A DNA stretch of 64,000 bases, taken from Saccharomonospora amisosensis (GTDB lineage Bacteria; Actinomycetota; Actinomycetes; Mycobacteriales; Pseudonocardiaceae). The first letter of the stretch is position 1; every line of letters starts with the position of its first letter. A program made the translations under genes and the position numbers. This document shows, piece after piece, positions 35,088 to 43,935 of this stretch. The notes beneath the pieces are model-generated. The model worked only from the letters and a program-made list of their open reading frames with translations. It did not search any database and had not been told where the DNA came from. The stretch covers positions 1,922,001 through 1,986,000 of the forward strand of contig NZ_JAAOYM010000001.1 of NCBI RefSeq assembly GCF_011761185.1. Reading direction: 5' to 3'.

Positions 35088-35671
35088 GGCGCCTGCGCGG
35101 GCCGTTGTCGCTGGCGTTGTTCGGCTGGCTGTTCGCGGTCTGGCTGCTGCTGTGGGGCTCGGTCGCGCCCGGCACGGTGCTGACCGGGTTGCTGGTGGCC
35201 GCCTCGGTGCTGCTGCTGTTCCCGCTGCCGGCCCGGGCCCGGCCGGTGTTGCGGCCGGTGCGGCTGCTGATTCTGGTGATCTTCGTGGTCGTCGACGTCA
35301 CCGAGTCGGCGGTGCGGCTGGCGATGGAGATCCTGCGATCCGGGCCCGGGGTGCGTTCCGCCGTCGTCGCGGTCCCTTCGCTGTCCGACGTGGACCACGT
35401 GGTCGCCGCCTGCGCCGGGGTGATCTCACTGACTCCCAACACGTTCGTGCTGCAGATCGACCGCGAGGGCCGGTTGCTCTACGTGTACTCGCTCGGCGTG
35501 CGCACGAAGCGACAGGCCGACCGGGCACACGACCAGGCCATCCAGTTGCAGGTGCGGGTGGTGCTCGCCATCGCGCCCGTAGAGGAGGCGCGGGACGTGC
35601 GTGAGCGCGCCGCCGCAGCGCGCAGGGTCGGCCCCGTCTCGCCGGAGAGAACCCCGGAGGAGGACTCGTGA
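35084..35671 (+). CDS. mnhE: Mrp antiporter subunit E
   Basis: 195 residues. Three N-terminal hydrophobic segments (LALFGWLFAVWLLLWG, VLTGLLVAASVLLLFPLPA, LLILVIFVVVDVTESAVRLA) are followed by a soluble part with VISLTPNTFVLQIDREGRLL, the MnhE signature. The last 35 residues are Arg/Glu-rich. ATGA overlap with mnhD and GTGA with mnhF. Confidence 0.9.
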   Translation: MRRLRGPLSLALFGWLFAVWLLLWGSVAPGTVLTGLLVAASVLLLFPLPARARPVLRPVRLLILVIFVVVDVTESAVRLAMEILRSGPGVRSAVVAVPSLSDVDHVVAACAGVISLTPNTFVLQIDREGRLLYVYSLGVRTKRQADRAHDQAIQLQVRVVLAIAPVEEARDVRERAAAARRVGPVSPERTPEEDS

Positions 35672-35934
35672 GCTGGGTGTATTTCGCGACGTTCGCCATG
35701 CTGGCCGTGGGCGGCGTGCTCACGCTGTGGCGGTTGCTGCGCGGGCCACGATCGCTGGACCGCGTGCTGGCGCTTGACATGCTGCTGGTGCTGATCATCG
35801 CGGGTGTCGCGGTGGGTATGGCGATGACGGGGCGGGGCCTCAGCCTCGCTCTGCTGCTTTCGGTGTCGCTGCTGAGCTTCATCGGCTCGATCAGCGCCGT
35901 GAGACTCGTGGAACGCTGGGAGAGTCACCGATGA
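35668..35934 (+). CDS. mnhF: Mrp antiporter subunit F
   Basis: 88 residues from GTG 35668. Three membrane helices with RGPRSLDRVLALDMLLVLII in the middle, the characteristic MnhF/PhaF block, then LLLSVSLLSFIGSISAVRLV. It overlaps both neighbours by 4 nt, consistent with one polycistronic message. Confidence 0.91.
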   Translation: MSWVYFATFAMLAVGGVLTLWRLLRGPRSLDRVLALDMLLVLIIAGVAVGMAMTGRGLSLALLLSVSLLSFIGSISAVRLVERWESHR

Positions 35935-36272
35935 CCGCGCTCGACATAGCCTCCGCCGCGCTGCTGCTGGCAGGTGGGCTGTTCTCCATGCTGGGCGGCA
36001 TCGGGGTGGTGCGGTTTCCCGACGTGCTCACCAGGCTGCAGGCCGCCACCAAACCGCAGGTGTTCGGGCTGTTGCTGATCCTGCTTGGCACGTCGCTGCG
36101 GCTGGAACCCGCCGACGCGGTCGGGCTCGGCCTGGTCGCGCTTTTCCAGGTGCTCACCGCTCCCGTGCTGGCGCAACTGTTCGGCGGGGTCGCCTACCGC
36201 ACCGGTGCCTACGAGGAGCGGGTGTTCGTCAGCGACGAGCTGGACGAGCGCCTGCGTGCGAAGCGCCGCTGA
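35931..36272 (+). CDS. mnhG: Mrp antiporter subunit G
   Basis: 113 residues. Seen are [20 protein letters not shown] and [20 protein letters not shown], the MnhG family core, with three membrane helices and a basic C-terminal tail ([12 protein letters not shown]). It completes the seven-gene mnhABCDEFG operon. The next gene, cmk, starts 76 bp later. Confidence 0.91.
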   Translation: MTALDIASAALLLAGGLFSMLGGIGVVRFPDVLTRLQAATKPQVFGLLLILLGTSLRLEPADAVGLGLVALFQVLTAPVLAQLFGGVAYRTGAYEERVFVSDELDERLRAKRR

Positions 36273-36348
36273 CCGGCAGGCAGAATGGTGGCCGCAGGCG
36301 GTGAGGACGTGGCGTCAGGCGGCGCACGAAACTGGAGGAGAACGGTCG

Positions 36349-37074
36349 GTGGTGACGGTGTTGCGCGGCGTTGTGGCATTGGACGGTCCTTCGGGAACCG
36401 GGAAGACCACGGTGGCGCGGAAGCTGGCCGCCGAACTCGGCGCCCGGTATCTGGACACCGGGGCGATGTACCGGCTGGTGACGCTCGCGGTGCTGCGGGA
36501 GGGCATCGACCCCAGAGACACCGACGCGGTGGCCGCGCTCGCACGCGACGTCGCGATCAGCGTCGGGACCAGCCCCGAGGAGCCCAGCGTGCTGCTGAAC
36601 GGCGAGGACGTCGCGGAGGAGATCCGTACCGAGCCGGTGAACCGGGCGGTGTCCGTGGTCTCCGCCGTGCCACGGGTGCGCAAGATCCTTGTCGTGGGCC
36701 AGCGCGCGATCATCGACCAGGTGCTCGCGGCCGACGGTGGGATCGTCGTCGAGGGCAGGGACATCGGCACCGTCGTGGTGCCGGACGCGCCGCTGAAGGT
36801 GTTCCTCACCGCCTCGGCAGAGGTGCGCGCCGCGCGGCGCAGCGCGCAGGACTCGGCGGCGGGCAGGGCGGTCAGCGCCGCCGACACGCGCGCTTCGGTT
36901 GAGCGCAGGGACCGGCTCGACTCCACCCGCGCCGCCTCGCCGCTGCGGGTCGCCGACGACGCGGTGGAGTTCGACACCTCCGAACTGACCGTCGAGGAGG
37001 TCATCGCGGCGCTGAGCGAGCTCGCGGGCCGGCGCGGCATGCTCAATGGCGAGGTGGCGGAGGCCCGCGGATGA
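36349..37074 (+). CDS. cmk: Cytidylate kinase
   Basis: About 241 residues from GTG 36349 (GTG 36352 equally possible), with GGAGGA nine bases upstream. It phosphorylates CMP/dCMP. Seen are the P-loop [58 protein letters not shown] and [20 protein letters not shown]. The larger frame upstream overlaps mnhG and is not coding. In mycobacteria cmk directly follows rluB; here 8 kb of antiporter genes stand between. Overlaps plsC by 4 nt. Confidence 0.94.
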   Translation: MVTVLRGVVALDGPSGTGKTTVARKLAAELGARYLDTGAMYRLVTLAVLREGIDPRDTDAVAALARDVAISVGTSPEEPSVLLNGEDVAEEIRTEPVNRAVSVVSAVPRVRKILVVGQRAIIDQVLAADGGIVVEGRDIGTVVVPDAPLKVFLTASAEVRAARRSAQDSAAGRAVSAADTRASVERRDRLDSTRAASPLRVADDAVEFDTSELTVEEVIAALSELAGRRGMLNGEVAEARG

Positions 37075-37721
37075 CCGGACTGCCGCCCGGCGCGACGCCG
37101 TGGCTGCACGACCTCGGCAGGACGATCGCCAGGCACCTGTACCGGCCCGCCTACCGCATCAGGACAGCAGGGCTCGCCCGCGTGCCGCGCAGCGGTCCGG
37201 TGGTGCTCGTCGCCAACCATAGCTCCATGATCGAGCCGCAACTGATCTTCGGAATGTTGCCGAGGCGGTCGGTGTTCCTGGTCAAGGAGGAGCTGTTCAC
37301 CTCGGTGGCGGGCTGGGGACTGCGCCGTATCGGGCAGGTACCGGTCAGGCGGTCTGCGCCCGACAGGGCCGCGCTGCTGACCGCCGTGGGTGTGCTGCGC
37401 GAGGGCGGCCTGGTGGCCGTTTTCCCGGAAGGCTCGCGAGGAGCGGGCGACGTCAGCCAGGCGCAGCGCGGCGCCGCCTGGCTGGTGCGCACCTGCGGTG
37501 CCGTCGTGCTGCCGGTGGCGGTGCGAGGCACGCTGCGCCCGCCAGACACCCGGCGCAGGCTGCGGCCCGCCGTCGACCTGCTCGTCGGCGAGCCGTTCGC
37601 GCCCGCCGTCGGGCCGGGCAGCGCGGGGCTCGCGCACGGCACCGAGGAAATCAGAAGCAGGCTCGCCGCGCTCGTGCGGACCCTGGACGAGCGTCGACAG
37701 CTACGGGAAGAGAAGGCATGA
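37071..37721 (+). CDS. Lysophospholipid acyltransferase (PlsC family)
   Basis: 216 residues. A 1-acyl-glycerol-3-phosphate acyltransferase-type protein of the membrane surface, making phosphatidic acid. The first motif reads [14 protein letters not shown], so the usual HX4D has Glu in place of Asp; the later [13 protein letters not shown] motif is intact. The gene is coupled to cmk and der by ATGA overlaps, a common actinobacterial trio. The substrate and whether the Glu variant is active cannot be told from sequence. Confidence 0.87.
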   Translation: MTGLPPGATPWLHDLGRTIARHLYRPAYRIRTAGLARVPRSGPVVLVANHSSMIEPQLIFGMLPRRSVFLVKEELFTSVAGWGLRRIGQVPVRRSAPDRAALLTAVGVLREGGLVAVFPEGSRGAGDVSQAQRGAAWLVRTCGAVVLPVAVRGTLRPPDTRRRLRPAVDLLVGEPFAPAVGPGSAGLAHGTEEIRSRLAALVRTLDERRQLREEKA

Positions 37722-39136
37722 CGGAAGAAGACGGCACCTGGTTCGACGAGTCGGAGTTCGCGCGGCTCGACGAGTTGGGCGCCGAGGAGTCCACCGGCGA
37801 GGCAACCGAACCCGCGCAGCCGGTGCTGGCCGTCGTGGGCAGGCCCAACGTTGGCAAGTCCACTCTGGTCAACCGCATCCTGGGGCGCAGGGAGGCGGTT
37901 GTGCAGGACGTGCCGGGCGTCACCAGGGACAGGATCGCCTACGACGCGATGTGGCGCGGTCGTCGGTTCACCCTCGTGGACACCGGCGGCTGGGAGCCGG
38001 ACGCCACCGGCATGCGCGCTTCGGTGGCGGCGCAGGCGGAGCTGGCGATGGCCACGGCGGACGCGGTGCTGCTCGTCGTGGACGCCGCCGTGGGGGCAAC
38101 GGCGACCGACGAGGCCGTGGCGAAGGTGCTGCGCCGCTCCGACCGCCCGGTGTTGCTCGCCGCCAACAAGGTGGACGACGAGCGGCTGCTCGCCGAGGCG
38201 GCGTCGCTGTGGTCGCTCGGCCTCGGGGAACCGCACCCGGTGAGCGCGCTGCACGGCCGCAGTTCCGGCGACCTGCTCGACGCGGTCGTCGACGTGCTGC
38301 CCGAGGCGCCACGCGACACCGGTCAGGAGGTCACCGGCCCGCGCCGCGTCGCCCTCGTGGGCAAACCCAACGTCGGCAAGTCCAGTTTGCTCAACAAGCT
38401 GACCGGCGAGGAGCGGGCGGTGGTCGACGCCGTCGCGGGCACCACTGTGGACCCGGTGGATTCGCTTGTGGAACTCGACGGGCAGGCGTGGCGGTTCGTG
38501 GACACCGCGGGTCTGCGCAAGCGGGTGCAGACGGCCAGCGGCACCGAGTACTACGCCAGCCTGCGCACCAAGACCGCGATCGACGCCGCCGAGGTGGTGA
38601 TCGTGCTGCTCGACGCGAGCGAGCCGCTTTCGGAGCAGGACCTGCGGGTCGTGACGATGGTCGCCGATGCCGGTCGCGCGCTGGTGCTCGCGTTCAACAA
38701 GTGGGACCTGGTCGACGAGGAACGCAGGCGGCAACTGGATCGCGAGATCGACAGGGGACTGGTCCGGGTGCCGTGGGCCGAGCGGGTGAACGTCTCGGCG
38801 CTGACCGGGCGGGCGGTGCGCAAGCTGGCGCCGGCACTGCGCACCGCGCTGGCCTCCTGGGACCAGCGGGTGCCGACCGGCCAGCTCAACAGCTGGCTTT
38901 CCGACCTCATCGCCGCCACGCCGCCGCCGGTGCGCGGTGGCAAGCAGCCGAAGGTGCTGTTCGCCACCCAGGCCGGAATCCGGCCGCCCACGCTGGTGCT
39001 GTTCACAACCGGGTTCCTCGAGGCGGGCTACCGCCGCTTCATCGAGCGCAAGTTCCGCGAACGGTTCGGCTTCCGGGGCACCCCGGTGCGGATCAACGTG
39101 CGGGTGCGGGAGAAGAAGCCGCGCAAGTCACGCTGA
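37718..39136 (+). CDS. der: Ribosome-assembly GTPase Der (EngA)
   Basis: 472 residues. Two tandem GTPase domains: G1 [13 protein letters not shown] with DTGGW and AANKVDD, and a second G1 [13 protein letters not shown] with DTAGLRKR and [10 protein letters not shown]-terminal KH-like domain ends in [15 protein letters not shown]. Der helps mature the 50S subunit. A 38-residue acidic N-terminal arm precedes the first domain. The last 20 bp of the gene are duplicated near 40877. Confidence 0.95.
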   Translation: MTEEDGTWFDESEFARLDELGAEESTGEATEPAQPVLAVVGRPNVGKSTLVNRILGRREAVVQDVPGVTRDRIAYDAMWRGRRFTLVDTGGWEPDATGMRASVAAQAELAMATADAVLLVVDAAVGATATDEAVAKVLRRSDRPVLLAANKVDDERLLAEAASLWSLGLGEPHPVSALHGRSSGDLLDAVVDVLPEAPRDTGQEVTGPRRVALVGKPNVGKSSLLNKLTGEERAVVDAVAGTTVDPVDSLVELDGQAWRFVDTAGLRKRVQTASGTEYYASLRTKTAIDAAEVVIVLLDASEPLSEQDLRVVTMVADAGRALVLAFNKWDLVDEERRRQLDREIDRGLVRVPWAERVNVSALTGRAVRKLAPALRTALASWDQRVPTGQLNSWLSDLIAATPPPVRGGKQPKVLFATQAGIRPPTLVLFTTGFLEAGYRRFIERKFRERFGFRGTPVRINVRVREKKPRKSR

Positions 39137-39250
39137 GTCGGCCAGCGCGGCGGTCGCGGTCCGCACGAGCTCGGCGACGACGTCGTCGAGCTCGATGTGC
39201 TGCTCACCTACCGCCCAGTGGCGCAGCAGTTCGTCGGCGGCGTCGGCCGA
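39115..39250. repeat. Left copy of the der-end/tetR-end direct repeat
   Basis: About 135 bp here align, at roughly 85 percent by eye, with 40877-41010. The repeat covers the last codons of der (gccgcgcaagtcacgctga) and then sequence that, on the minus strand, encodes the final 35 or so residues of the TetR protein (ELDDVVAELVR, ALADSA). Thus a truncated tetR 3' end abuts der, while the full tetR lies 1.76 kb away with its own scrap of der end. The segment between is bracketed by direct repeats. Confidence 0.85.
39134..39250 (-). pseudogene. Truncated tetR 3' fragment
   Basis: Read on the minus strand this fragment gives a C-terminus matching the intact regulator at 40891-41514 (shared LLRHWA, ELDDVVAELVR and ATAALADSA). 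It lacks the HTH and ligand-binding parts and has no start. It stops against unrelated sequence at about 39250. It is a relic of duplication or of replacement of an older copy. Confidence 0.8.
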
Positions 39251-39402
39251 TCTGCGGGGTGGCGGACCTGTCCGTGTCCTGGTGTGGGTGCGGTCGTTCG
39301 AGCCTGTTCGGCGGGTCGGTCACCGGTCCGGCTGTCGTGCTCGGTGCGGACGACACCGAATGTCAGGCCAGGTGGTTGGCCGCGGCGCCCGTCTGGCCGT
39401 GC

Positions 39403-39452
39403 TTGACCCTCGGGATCACCTACGCTACAAATGTAGTAACGCTACAGTTGTA
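39403..39452 (+). promoter_or_regulatory. Promoter with two TACAnnTGTA (CopY/BlaI-type) operators
   Basis: TTGACC (39403-39408), a 17-bp spacer and TACAAA (39426-39431) form a good sigma-70-like promoter. Its -10 lies inside TACAAATGTA (39426-39435), and a second TACAGTTGTA is at 39443-39452, centres 17 bp apart. TACAnnTGTA is the consensus operator of CopY and BlaI/MecI winged-helix repressors. No blaI/copY gene follows; a GGGGGTGG and ATG at 39469 begin only a poorly supported frame. The promoter may serve the isochorismatase operon 315 bp downstream or be orphaned. Confidence 0.65.
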
Positions 39453-39767
39453 GCGAACTGGGGGTGGCATGGCTCCGGCGGCGGTAGCGGACAGGACCGC
39501 GAACGGCGTCCTGGTCGCTCGCAAATGGACGGACGCGTCTTTTCCGTTGAAGTCGAGCAAGTTGGGTCGCGTAAGCAGAGCTCTTTCACGCGGGCGGAGA
39601 AAAGGCTGCAAGGCAACGCCGTCGGTGAGCTACCGCGGGGTGTCAAGGTGCCCGGCGCGTCCTTCGCGATGCGTTCGTTTCGCGGCGGCTGACCGATCCG
39701 TCCGCGGTTGCGCCAACCCACCACGCCCTGAACAAGCCACCACGCCACTGAACAAGGAGAACTGGCC
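39453..39767. other. Non-coding remnant between operator and isochorismatase gene
   Basis: Three hundred bases without a recognisable gene. Frames from 39469 and 39522 stay open but show no family resemblance and run into the next gene out of phase. A ribosome-binding AAGGAGAA near 39752 belongs to the isochorismatase gene. Most likely decayed sequence or a long leader. Confidence 0.5.
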
Positions 39768-40388
39768 GTGCAGCACAGACCCTCCGAAACGCTCAGCGCC
39801 GACAACACCGTCGTGCTGCTGGTGGATCACCAGATCGGGCTGTTCACCGGCGTCCGGGACATCACGGTCGGCGAACTCACCCACAACGTCACCTGCCTGA
39901 CCAAGGCCGCACTGCGGTTGAACCTGCCCGTGGTCGTGACCACCACCGCGGCCGACAGCATGTGGGGGCCGCTGATACCGGAGTTGCGCGCGGCACTGCC
40001 CTCGGAGCACGAGGTGATCGACCGCAGCATGGTCAACGCGTGGCACGACGACCGCGTGCGGCAGGCCGTCGAGGCGACCGGACGGTCAGCGGTCGTCGTC
40101 GCAGGCATCTCGCTCGAGGTCTGCGCCACGTTCCCCGCGATCGCGGCGAAGCGGGCAGGCTATGACGCGTATGTCGCCGTCGATGCCTGCGGCACCTTCT
40201 CCGCTACGAAACGGGAAACCGGCCTACTCCGGATGCACCAGGCCGGAGTAGTCCCGAGCGACTACGCGAGCCTCATGGTGGAGGTTCTCGCCGACAACGC
40301 CGACCCCGTCGCGGGTGAGGTATACGCCGATCTCGACATGGGCTTCGCCGCTCTCGTCGGCCAACTGGCCGCGGCTCACACCCGGTAA
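39768..40388 (+). CDS. Isochorismatase-family cysteine hydrolase
   Basis: 206 residues from GTG 39768. A YcaC/nicotinamidase-like fold: TVVLLVDHQIGLFTGV with the catalytic Asp, and AVVVAGISLEVCATFPAIAA with the nucleophile Cys. At the usual Lys position the chain reads VIDRSMVNAW, as in YcaC-type members. Substrate unknown, perhaps an amide or carbamoyl compound. It is followed 30 bp later by an NTF2-like gene. The pair lies between repeats and may be an inserted cassette. Confidence 0.86.
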   Translation: MQHRPSETLSADNTVVLLVDHQIGLFTGVRDITVGELTHNVTCLTKAALRLNLPVVVTTTAADSMWGPLIPELRAALPSEHEVIDRSMVNAWHDDRVRQAVEATGRSAVVVAGISLEVCATFPAIAAKRAGYDAYVAVDACGTFSATKRETGLLRMHQAGVVPSDYASLMVEVLADNADPVAGEVYADLDMGFAALVGQLAAAHTR

Positions 40389-40418
40389 CCACGATCTCGA
40401 TAAGGCAGGTACGAGAAG

Positions 40419-40847
40419 ATGACAGCGCGGTCAGCCACGACCGACGATGAGGCCGCCCTCGAACAACTCGAACAACGGCAGGCGCGAGCATGGGCGGACG
40501 GTGACGGTCCCGCGTGGGCGGCCACGTTCACCGACGATACCGATTTCGTCGACTGGATGGGTGGCCGGCTTCACGGCAAACCGGCCATCGAGGAGAGCTT
40601 TCAGCAGGGATTCGACACGTTCATGGCCGGAACCCGCATGTCCCCGGCCGCGGAGCGCATCGTCCGCTTCGTGACCCCCGACGTCGCGCTCGTCATCACC
40701 AGCGGCAACTGCGTGCTGCGGCCGGGGGAAACCCGGTGCCGCCCGGAGGATCTGTCCGTCCAGACCAAGGTGGCGGTGAGGCGGGCGGGGAACTGGTTGT
40801 TCACGTCGTTCCACAACAGCCGAATGCGGCGGGCCGACCCGGCCTGA
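40419..40847 (+). CDS. SgcJ/EcaC-type NTF2-like protein
   Basis: 142 residues. The cone-shaped NTF2/SnoaL-like fold is recognised from EQLEQRQARAWADGDGPAWA, FTDDTDFVDWMGGRLHGKPA and the final NWLFTSFHNSRM, as in SgcJ/EcaC small proteins found with oxidoreductases and hydrolases. AGGTACGAGAAG precedes ATG 40419. No catalytic residues can be assigned with confidence. Confidence 0.83.
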   Translation: MTARSATTDDEAALEQLEQRQARAWADGDGPAWAATFTDDTDFVDWMGGRLHGKPAIEESFQQGFDTFMAGTRMSPAAERIVRFVTPDVALVITSGNCVLRPGETRCRPEDLSVQTKVAVRRAGNWLFTSFHNSRMRRADPA

Positions 40848-40876
40848 CTCCGTGTCGAGACGTCGGGTCCGCAAGC

Positions 40877-41010
40877 GGAAGCCGCACGAGTCACGCTGAG
40901 TCGGCAAGCGCGGCGGTCGCGATCCGCACGAGCTCGGCGACGACGTCGTCGAGCTCGACCTGCCGTTCGCCCGCGGCCCAGTGGCGGAGCAGTTCGTCGA
41001 CGGCGCCGGT
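40877..41010. repeat. Right copy of the der-end/tetR-end direct repeat
   Basis: Partner of 39115-39250. It starts with gaagccgcacgagtcacgct, a degraded copy of the der 3' end, followed by the true 3' end of tetR. The der-like part here is non-coding, so der is the source and this is the copied side, whereas for tetR this side is the intact one. Confidence 0.83.
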
Positions 41011-41514
41011 CAGCGCCACGGCGGTCAGGTCGAAGTCACGGTCTCGGGTCCGGCCTCGGGCCGCGTCCCGACGTGCCTCCGCGGCGAGGAACTCCGCCCA
41101 GCGGCTTCGCCATGCCAGCCGGTGCCGCTCCACGGTGGCGCTGACGCCGACGACCTCCACGGCCGACAGTCGAGCCCAGCGTGGGTCCGTCGCCGTCGCG
41201 GTGAGGTAGGCGCTGACGGCCAGCTCGATCCGGCGTGCCAGCGGTTCCTCGCCCGCCCGCGCCAGCGCTGCCGACACCGCGCTCATCGCCCGCTGCTGCG
41301 CGCCGTCGTGCAGTGCGAGCAGCAGTTCCTCGCGGCCTGTGAACTCCTCGTAGAAGTTGCGAGTGGACACACCCGCCGCCGCGCACAGCTTCTCGATCGA
41401 GGTGGCGGCGTATCCCCGGGTGCCGAACAACGCCAAGCCCGCCCGAAGCAGGCGCCGCCTGCGCTCGGCGCGGCGATCGGCCGCCGAGCGTCCCGCGTAG
41501 ACGCGGTCGGGCAT
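40891..41514 (-). CDS. TetR/AcrR-family transcriptional regulator
   Basis: 207 residues from ATG 41514. The N-terminal HTH is RLLRAGLALFGTRGYAATSI, then LCAAAGVSTRNFYEEFTGRE, the TetR pattern. The C-terminal ligand domain is unassigned. It starts 4 bp after the stop of the ROK gene on the same strand, so the two probably share a transcript. Targets are unknown. Confidence 0.88.
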   Translation of the reverse strand: MPDRVYAGRSAADRRAERRRRLLRAGLALFGTRGYAATSIEKLCAAAGVSTRNFYEEFTGREELLLALHDGAQQRAMSAVSAALARAGEEPLARRIELAVSAYLTATATDPRWARLSAVEVVGVSATVERHRLAWRSRWAEFLAAEARRDAARGRTRDRDFDLTAVALTGAVDELLRHWAAGERQVELDDVVAELVRIATAALADSA

Positions 41515-41518
41515 GGCG

Positions 41519-42850
41519 TCAGACGACCGGCGTTCGCAGCGGGATGTCGACGAGACCGGGTGCGCCCGCGGGGGAGCCGCTGCCGACCCAGTGGGCCAGC
41601 CGCTCGGCGGCGAACAACTCGTCGATCACCATGAACGCTGCGCCGACCAGACCGGCCCGGTCGCTCAGCGTGGACCGGGTGATGCGTAGCTCGCGGGTGG
41701 CCAGCGGCAGCGAGCGGCGGTACACCGACTCCCGCACGGCGGCGAGCAACAGGTCACCGGCACCGGCGACGCCACCGCCGATGATCACCAGGGCCGGGTT
41801 GTAGAAGCTGACCAGCGTGGCCAGCAGGCTGCCGATGAGCCTGCCCGCCCGCATGAGCAACTCCACGGCGGCGCGGTCACCCCGCTGCGCCGCGTGGGAG
41901 ACGTCGGCCGCGGTGATGGTGCCCGCCCTGGTGAGTACGTCGGCGAGAATCTTGCTGTGCCCTTCCCGTGCCGCTTCGGTCCCGTCCCTGGCCAGCGCCG
42001 CCCCGCCCGCGTAGGCCTCGAGGCATCCGGTGTTGCCGCATCGGCACACCACCTCGGCCTCGTCGGCGACGGCGGCGTGACCGATGTCGCCCGCACAACC
42101 CTGGCTTCCCCGGTGCAGCCTGCCGCCGGAAACCAGGCCCGCGCCGATGCCCGTGCCGATCTTGACGTAGAGAATGTCGCGCTGCCCGCGCGCCGATCCG
42201 GCACGCAATTCGCCCAGCGCCATCGTGTTGACCTCGTTGTCCACCCACACCGGCGCGTCGAACCGTGCGGCCAGCCGGTCGCGCACGGGGTAGCCGTCCC
42301 ATCCCGGCATGATCGGTGGTGCGCTGGGCCGTCCCGCGGCGAACTCCACCGGCCCGGGCAGCCCGATGCCCACGCCCCAAACGGCCAGGCGCTCGTCGTG
42401 CTCGGCACGCACCCGGGCGAGCAGTTCGTCGAACAACTCCTCCACCCGGGACAGCACCTGTTCGGGGCCCACACCGATGTCGGCGGGCTCCTCGTGCTCG
42501 GCGAGGACGTAGCCTGCCAGGTCGGTGACCCCGACGCCGATGCTCGTCGCACCGAGTTCCGCGGCCAGCACCACCCCGGCGCGAGCACGAAACCGCAGCT
42601 CACGGGGTGCCCGCCCGCCGCTGGACGGCCCGAGCGCCCCCTCCTCGACCAGGCCGAGTTCGGTGAGCTGGTTGACGCGCTGCGTCACGACGGTGCGGCC
42701 GAGGCCGGACAGCCTGCCGATCTCCGGCCTCGTCCTGGCGGTACCCGTGCGCACCAGGTCGAGCACCGCGGCGAGGCTGCCGATGTGCTCAGGGGTCAAC
42801 GCCTGGCTCGGAGGAGTCTGTGACGCGTGCACGCGAACATCTTCCATCAT
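41519..42850 (-). CDS. ROK-family transcriptional regulator
   Basis: 443 residues from ATG 42850 (ATG 42847 also possible). An N-terminal winged HTH (TRPEIGRLSGLGRTVVTQRV) precedes a ROK sugar-kinase-like domain with VGIGLPGPVEF, WVDNEVNTMALGEL, YVKIGTGIGAGLVSGG and the zinc-binding CRCGNTGCLEAYAGG. Such proteins are sugar-responsive repressors (NagC/XylR type). No transport genes adjoin, so the effector is unknown. It is divergent from the PAC2 gene. Confidence 0.9.
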   Translation of the reverse strand: MMEDVRVHASQTPPSQALTPEHIGSLAAVLDLVRTGTARTRPEIGRLSGLGRTVVTQRVNQLTELGLVEEGALGPSSGGRAPRELRFRARAGVVLAAELGATSIGVGVTDLAGYVLAEHEEPADIGVGPEQVLSRVEELFDELLARVRAEHDERLAVWGVGIGLPGPVEFAAGRPSAPPIMPGWDGYPVRDRLAARFDAPVWVDNEVNTMALGELRAGSARGQRDILYVKIGTGIGAGLVSGGRLHRGSQGCAGDIGHAAVADEAEVVCRCGNTGCLEAYAGGAALARDGTEAAREGHSKILADVLTRAGTITAADVSHAAQRGDRAAVELLMRAGRLIGSLLATLVSFYNPALVIIGGGVAGAGDLLLAAVRESVYRRSLPLATRELRITRSTLSDRAGLVGAAFMVIDELFAAERLAHWVGSGSPAGAPGLVDIPLRTPVV

Positions 42851-42919
42851 GCGGTGTGCTTCGCGCGCGACCGCCGCGATGTGATGGGATGACGGCGCCC
42901 GCGTGGGCGAGGGGTTCGG

Positions 42920-43864
42920 GTGAGTGTCAGGAGGTGCGTGGTGGGAGCAGATCCGGAGCTGCTGTACGAAGTGGATTCCGACGTGCCCGAGCTCGCGGGA
43001 TCGGTACTGCTGTACCACTTCGACGGTTTCATCGACGCCGGGTCGGCGGGCAGCGTACTCGCCGACCACCTGTGCGAGGAACTGTCCTGGCGCGTGGTGG
43101 CCCGCTTCGACGCCGACCGGCTGGTCGACTACCGCTCGCGGCGCCCGCCCATGACCTACTCGGTCGACCGCTGGGCCGAGTACCAGGCACCCGAGCTGAC
43201 GGTGCGGCTGGCGCACGATCTCGACGGCAACCCGCTGCTGTTGCTGCGAGGGCCCGAACCCGATCACGAGTGGGAGCGCTTCGCCGACGCGGTGGGTTCG
43301 CTCGTCGAGCGGTGGGGCGTGCGGCTCGGTGTCAACTTCCACGGCATCCCGATGGGTGTGCCGCACACCCGGCCGCTGGGCGTCACCGCGCACGGCACCC
43401 GCGACGAACTACTCGCCGGTCACCGCTCGACGTTCGGCCAGGTGCGCATCCCCGGCAGCGCGGCCGCGCTGGTGGAGCTGCGGCTCGGGCAGCGGGGACA
43501 AGACGTGCTCGGGTTCGCCGCCCACGTGCCGCACTACCTGGCGCAGACGCGCTACCCGGCGGCGGCGGTGAAGCTGCTGGACGCCGTCACGAGCGCCACC
43601 GGGTTGCGCCTTCCCGGCGAGGCGCTGCGCGAGGCAGCGGCCCGCATCGACGCCGAGGTCGACCGCCAGGTCGCCGAGTCCACCGAGGCGGCGGACGTGG
43701 TGGCCGCGCTGGAGCGGCAGTACGACACCTTCGCCGCCGCCAGCGCCGAAGGCGGCAACCTGCTCGCCGACGAGACCGACATGCCCACCGGGGAGGAGCT
43801 GGCCAGCCAGTTCGAGCGGTTCCTCGCCGAGCAGCGGCGCGGGGACGACCAAGGGGATTCCTGA
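42920..43864 (+). CDS. PAC2 (proteasome assembly chaperone) family protein
   Basis: 314 residues from GTG 42920. Core blocks are GSVLLYHFDGFIDAGSAGSV, NPLLLLRGPEPDHEWERFAD, LGVNFHGIPMGVPHTRPLGV and GFAAHVPHYLAQTRYPAAAV, the actinobacterial PAC2 family. The C-terminal 80 residues are charged and helical. Members occur in actinobacteria that have a 20S proteasome, but a role in its assembly is not proven. GTG codons at 42938 and 42941 are alternative starts. Confidence 0.87.
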   Translation: MSVRRCVVGADPELLYEVDSDVPELAGSVLLYHFDGFIDAGSAGSVLADHLCEELSWRVVARFDADRLVDYRSRRPPMTYSVDRWAEYQAPELTVRLAHDLDGNPLLLLRGPEPDHEWERFADAVGSLVERWGVRLGVNFHGIPMGVPHTRPLGVTAHGTRDELLAGHRSTFGQVRIPGSAAALVELRLGQRGQDVLGFAAHVPHYLAQTRYPAAAVKLLDAVTSATGLRLPGEALREAAARIDAEVDRQVAESTEAADVVAALERQYDTFAAASAEGGNLLADETDMPTGEELASQFERFLAEQRRGDDQGDS

Positions 43865-43935
43865 GCGGTCAGCAGGCGCGCCCGCTTCGCGGCTTCCACG
43901 GTCCGGCGTGGACGCTGGGTTGTGGTGGCGCCGCC

